DNA of 16,308 nucleotides from an uncultured Eudoraea sp. (GTDB taxonomy: Bacteria; Bacteroidota; Bacteroidia; Flavobacteriales; Flavobacteriaceae): contig CAJQNH010000178.1 in NCBI GenBank assembly GCA_905479615.1, positions 1 through 16,308 on the forward strand, written 5' to 3'. Under the pieces are notes generated by a model. That model did not search any database and was not told where the DNA came from. It saw nothing but the letters and a program-made list of their open reading frames with translations. The position numbers and the translations under genes were made by a program. Below, one piece after another: positions 14,561 to 16,308 of the stretch (position 1 is its first letter; every line of letters starts with the position of its first letter).

Positions 14561-15360
14561 TGACACAAAAATTCAACTCTTACTTTTTCATCATACCCCT
14601 ATTAGCATGCACTATGGCCTGCAATAATGGGCCAAAGGTAATTTCACCATCCTCAGATAAAGGCAATCCGGAGAGCAATGGCATTTTTACTCCAGACCCC
14701 GCAACGCGTGTAATTCCAAACCCAACAGCCGAAGTTGGCAATGAGTTGCATAAAGTTATGGTAGAAGAGGTACTTCCAACTGCCAGATATGTCTATCTCA
14801 GGGTTAAGGAAGGGGAAAAAGAATTTTGGATAGCTACCGGGAAAGCAGAAATAAACAAAGGCGAAATATATTTATACAGAGGTGGTCTGCTTAAAACAAA
14901 TTTTGAAAGTAAAGAGTACGACCGAATTTTCGACGAGATTTATCTTGTATCAAATCTTGTTTCAGAAGATCATTCCCAACATGAAACGGCTTCTGCTGCT
15001 GGTAGTACTGTCAAAAAAGAAATAGTGGTTAAAGAAGACATCCCAACCCATACTGAAAAAGTTATAGTTCACAAGGGAACAATTAAAATTTCAGATCTGG
15101 TACGTGATCCAAAGAAGTATGAGGGTCATACCGTTCAACTTAGTGGCAAATGTGTGAAAGTCAACCCTAATATTATGAATCTTAACTGGATTCATCTGCA
15201 AGATGGTAGCAAGGACGATTTTGACATGGTTATTACCTCAAATACATTTGTGCCGGAGGGTAAACAAATAACAATCCGAGCTGAAGTAAGTCTAAATCGC
15301 GATTTCGGTGCAGGTTACAAATACGACCTGATACTTGAAAATGGTACCCTGGTCGAGTAA
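14560..15360 (+). CDS. Two-domain lipoprotein with OB-fold-like C-terminal domain
   Basis: A 266-residue predicted lipoprotein. The signal peptide has two possible lipid cysteines: Cys17 (lipobox LLAC) or Cys21 (TMAC followed by NN); the first fits the consensus better. After a Pro/Ser/Asn-rich linker there are two beta-rich domains. The first, at about 60-134, contains VEEVLPTARYVYLRVKEG, EFWIATGK and YLYRGGLLKTNFESKEYDRI. The second, at about 172-265, contains GTIKISDLVRDPKKYEGHTV, SGKCVKVN, WIHLQDG and ITIRAEVSLNRDFGAGYKY, resembling the OB-fold domain found with c-type cytochrome and nitrite-reductase genes. A His/Glu-rich linker lies between. The start is the ATG at 14560, after an in-frame GTG. 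The adjacent CcsA gene supports a periplasmic role in cytochrome c or redox metabolism, but no function is proven. The convergent neighbour's stop is only 10 bases away. Confidence 0.8.
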   Translation: MTQKFNSYFFIIPLLACTMACNNGPKVISPSSDKGNPESNGIFTPDPATRVIPNPTAEVGNELHKVMVEEVLPTARYVYLRVKEGEKEFWIATGKAEINKGEIYLYRGGLLKTNFESKEYDRIFDEIYLVSNLVSEDHSQHETASAAGSTVKKEIVVKEDIPTHTEKVIVHKGTIKISDLVRDPKKYEGHTVQLSGKCVKVNPNIMNLNWIHLQDGSKDDFDMVITSNTFVPEGKQITIRAEVSLNRDFGAGYKYDLILENGTLVE

Positions 15361-15370
15361 TTATATGGCA

Positions 15371-16308
15371 TTAAGAAATAATGGGATACTTCCTCTTTTT
15401 AATATAGGACAACATACTTATAATAATTATTGATACAACTACCATATAAACCCAACTGGGTATTGGTACAGGATCTCCTGTAGCATAAGAATGTAAACCT
15501 GACAGGTAATAATTAACACCATAATAGGTCATGATTACTGACGCCAATCCAAATATGGTGGCAACATTGTAAGCAAAAAGCCCGGTTAATTTGGGAATCA
15601 ATCGCATATGCAGAATAAAAGCATGGACCAGTATAGTTACCAATGCCCAGGTTTCTTTAGCATCCCAGCCCCAGTAACGTCCCCAGGATTCATTAGCCCA
15701 AACACCTCCCAAATAGGTACCAACACTTACCATAAACAATCCTCCAATTAAGGTTAATTCACTGATATACGACATTTCCTGAACAATTCTTTTCATGCTT
15801 GTTTTGTTAGATTCCGTAAGGAAGATCATTAGTATCAGATTAATAAGGCCAATAATTGCTCCTAACATTAAAAATCCATAACTGCCCGCTACCAGAGAGA
15901 CATGAATGGTGAGCCAGTAAGACTTAAGAACCGGAACCAAAGGAGTAATCTCCGGGTCAAGAAAACTTAAAGTAGAAACAAATAAAATAGTTGCCGCCAA
16001 AACCATGGTTGCCGCAAGGCCACCAAATGATTTTCTTGTGAACAGTATACCGGCCAAAGTTGAGGTCCACGCAATATAGATCATAGATTCATATCCGTTA
16101 CTCCAGGGAGCTCTGCCGGAAACATACCAACGCAAACCAAGTCCTATGGTATGCAATACAAAACCGAAAACTACTAATGAAAATAACACTAGATATACTT
16201 TTTTCAGAGTTGCATTGGGTTTGAAAACCGAGTAAAATAAAAAGAACAATAAAGCTATGCCCAGGAAAACATAAAATATTGCCAATCGTGTAAAGACATT
16301 TAATTCAT
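15371..16308 (-). CDS. ccsA: Cytochrome c biogenesis protein CcsA (probably C-terminal half of a ResB-CcsA fusion; 5' end outside window)
   Basis: System II cytochrome c maturation protein that handles heme and attaches it to periplasmic apocytochromes. The visible part has about eight membrane segments and the heme-handling hallmarks. Counted from the TTG at 16285, these are His45 in FGFVLHTIGLGLRWY with RAPWSNGYESM, His128 in SYWLTIHVSLVAGSYG, the tryptophan-rich WWD region WANESWGRYWGWDAKETW (196-213), His221, and His265 in NYYLSGLHSYA. The frame stays open past that TTG to the right edge (…ELNVFTRLAIFYVF…) with no stop and no ATG in frame, so the start is not in the window. In many Bacteroidota CcsA is fused behind ResB in a protein of about 1000 residues, which would fit. 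It is convergent with the lipoprotein at 14560-15360, with 10 bases between stops and no terminator. Confidence 0.92.
   Translation of the reverse strand, partial: ELNVFTRLAIFYVFLGIALLFFLFYSVFKPNATLKKVYLVLFSLVVFGFVLHTIGLGLRWYVSGRAPWSNGYESMIYIAWTSTLAGILFTRKSFGGLAATMVLAATILFVSTLSFLDPEITPLVPVLKSYWLTIHVSLVAGSYGFLMLGAIIGLINLILMIFLTESNKTSMKRIVQEMSYISELTLIGGLFMVSVGTYLGGVWANESWGRYWGWDAKETWALVTILVHAFILHMRLIPKLTGLFAYNVATIFGLASVIMTYYGVNYYLSGLHSYATGDPVPIPSWVYMVVVSIIIISMLSYIKKRKYPIIS

Overview
The window looks like chromosomal DNA from a member of the Bacteroidota, most likely family Flavobacteriaceae. The evidence is two type IX secretion system (T9SS) substrates with the type B (gliding-motility-associated) C-terminal sorting domain, promoters of the Bacteroidota form (TTG, about 18-19 bases, TAnnTTTG), weak or absent Shine-Dalgarno sequences, low G+C, tRNA genes without an encoded CCA, and an archaeal/eukaryotic-type prolyl-tRNA synthetase. 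No phage, insertion sequence, CRISPR array or integron was seen. Most of the window is ordinary core genome, with a few lineage-specific surface genes and one decayed locus.

Layout. 1-1305: the 3' end of rho with a strong terminator, then, on the minus strand, rpsT (S20) preceded by two identical tRNA-Glu(UUC) genes that share a canonical promoter. 1306-2781: proS on the minus strand. 2878-5820, plus strand: a repeat-rich lipoprotein (Gly/Tyr/Trp block, then Arg/Ser block) followed 33 bases later by a FadL/OmpP1-like outer-membrane protein; a bidirectional terminator closes this pair. 5867-9225, minus strand: two paralogous secreted proteins with type B T9SS sorting domains. 9363-11543, plus strand: folE and cysS, closely spaced. 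11642-14028, plus strand: yidD, then lgt, a DUF192 lipoprotein and a GNAT acetyltransferase. 14092-14560: a 5'-truncated, apparently frameshifted remnant of a beta-barrel-like gene. 14560-15360: a two-domain lipoprotein. 15371 to the right edge, minus strand: the C-terminal part of a cytochrome c biogenesis protein (CcsA, probably the CcsA half of a ResB-CcsA fusion).

How the genes fit together. One theme is translation (S20, tRNA-Glu, ProRS, CysRS). The other is the cell envelope: YidD helps membrane protein insertion, Lgt lipidates lipoproteins and sits just upstream of one probable substrate, three predicted lipoproteins lie in the window, and the T9SS substrates and FadL-like porin are surface or outer-membrane proteins. 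The right end (barrel remnant, lipoprotein, CcsA) suggests a former periplasmic or outer-membrane electron-transfer locus that has lost a gene. I did not find a clearly new multi-gene system. The best leads are the decayed barrel locus at 14.1-14.6 kb and the low-complexity lipoprotein at 2.9-4.3 kb.
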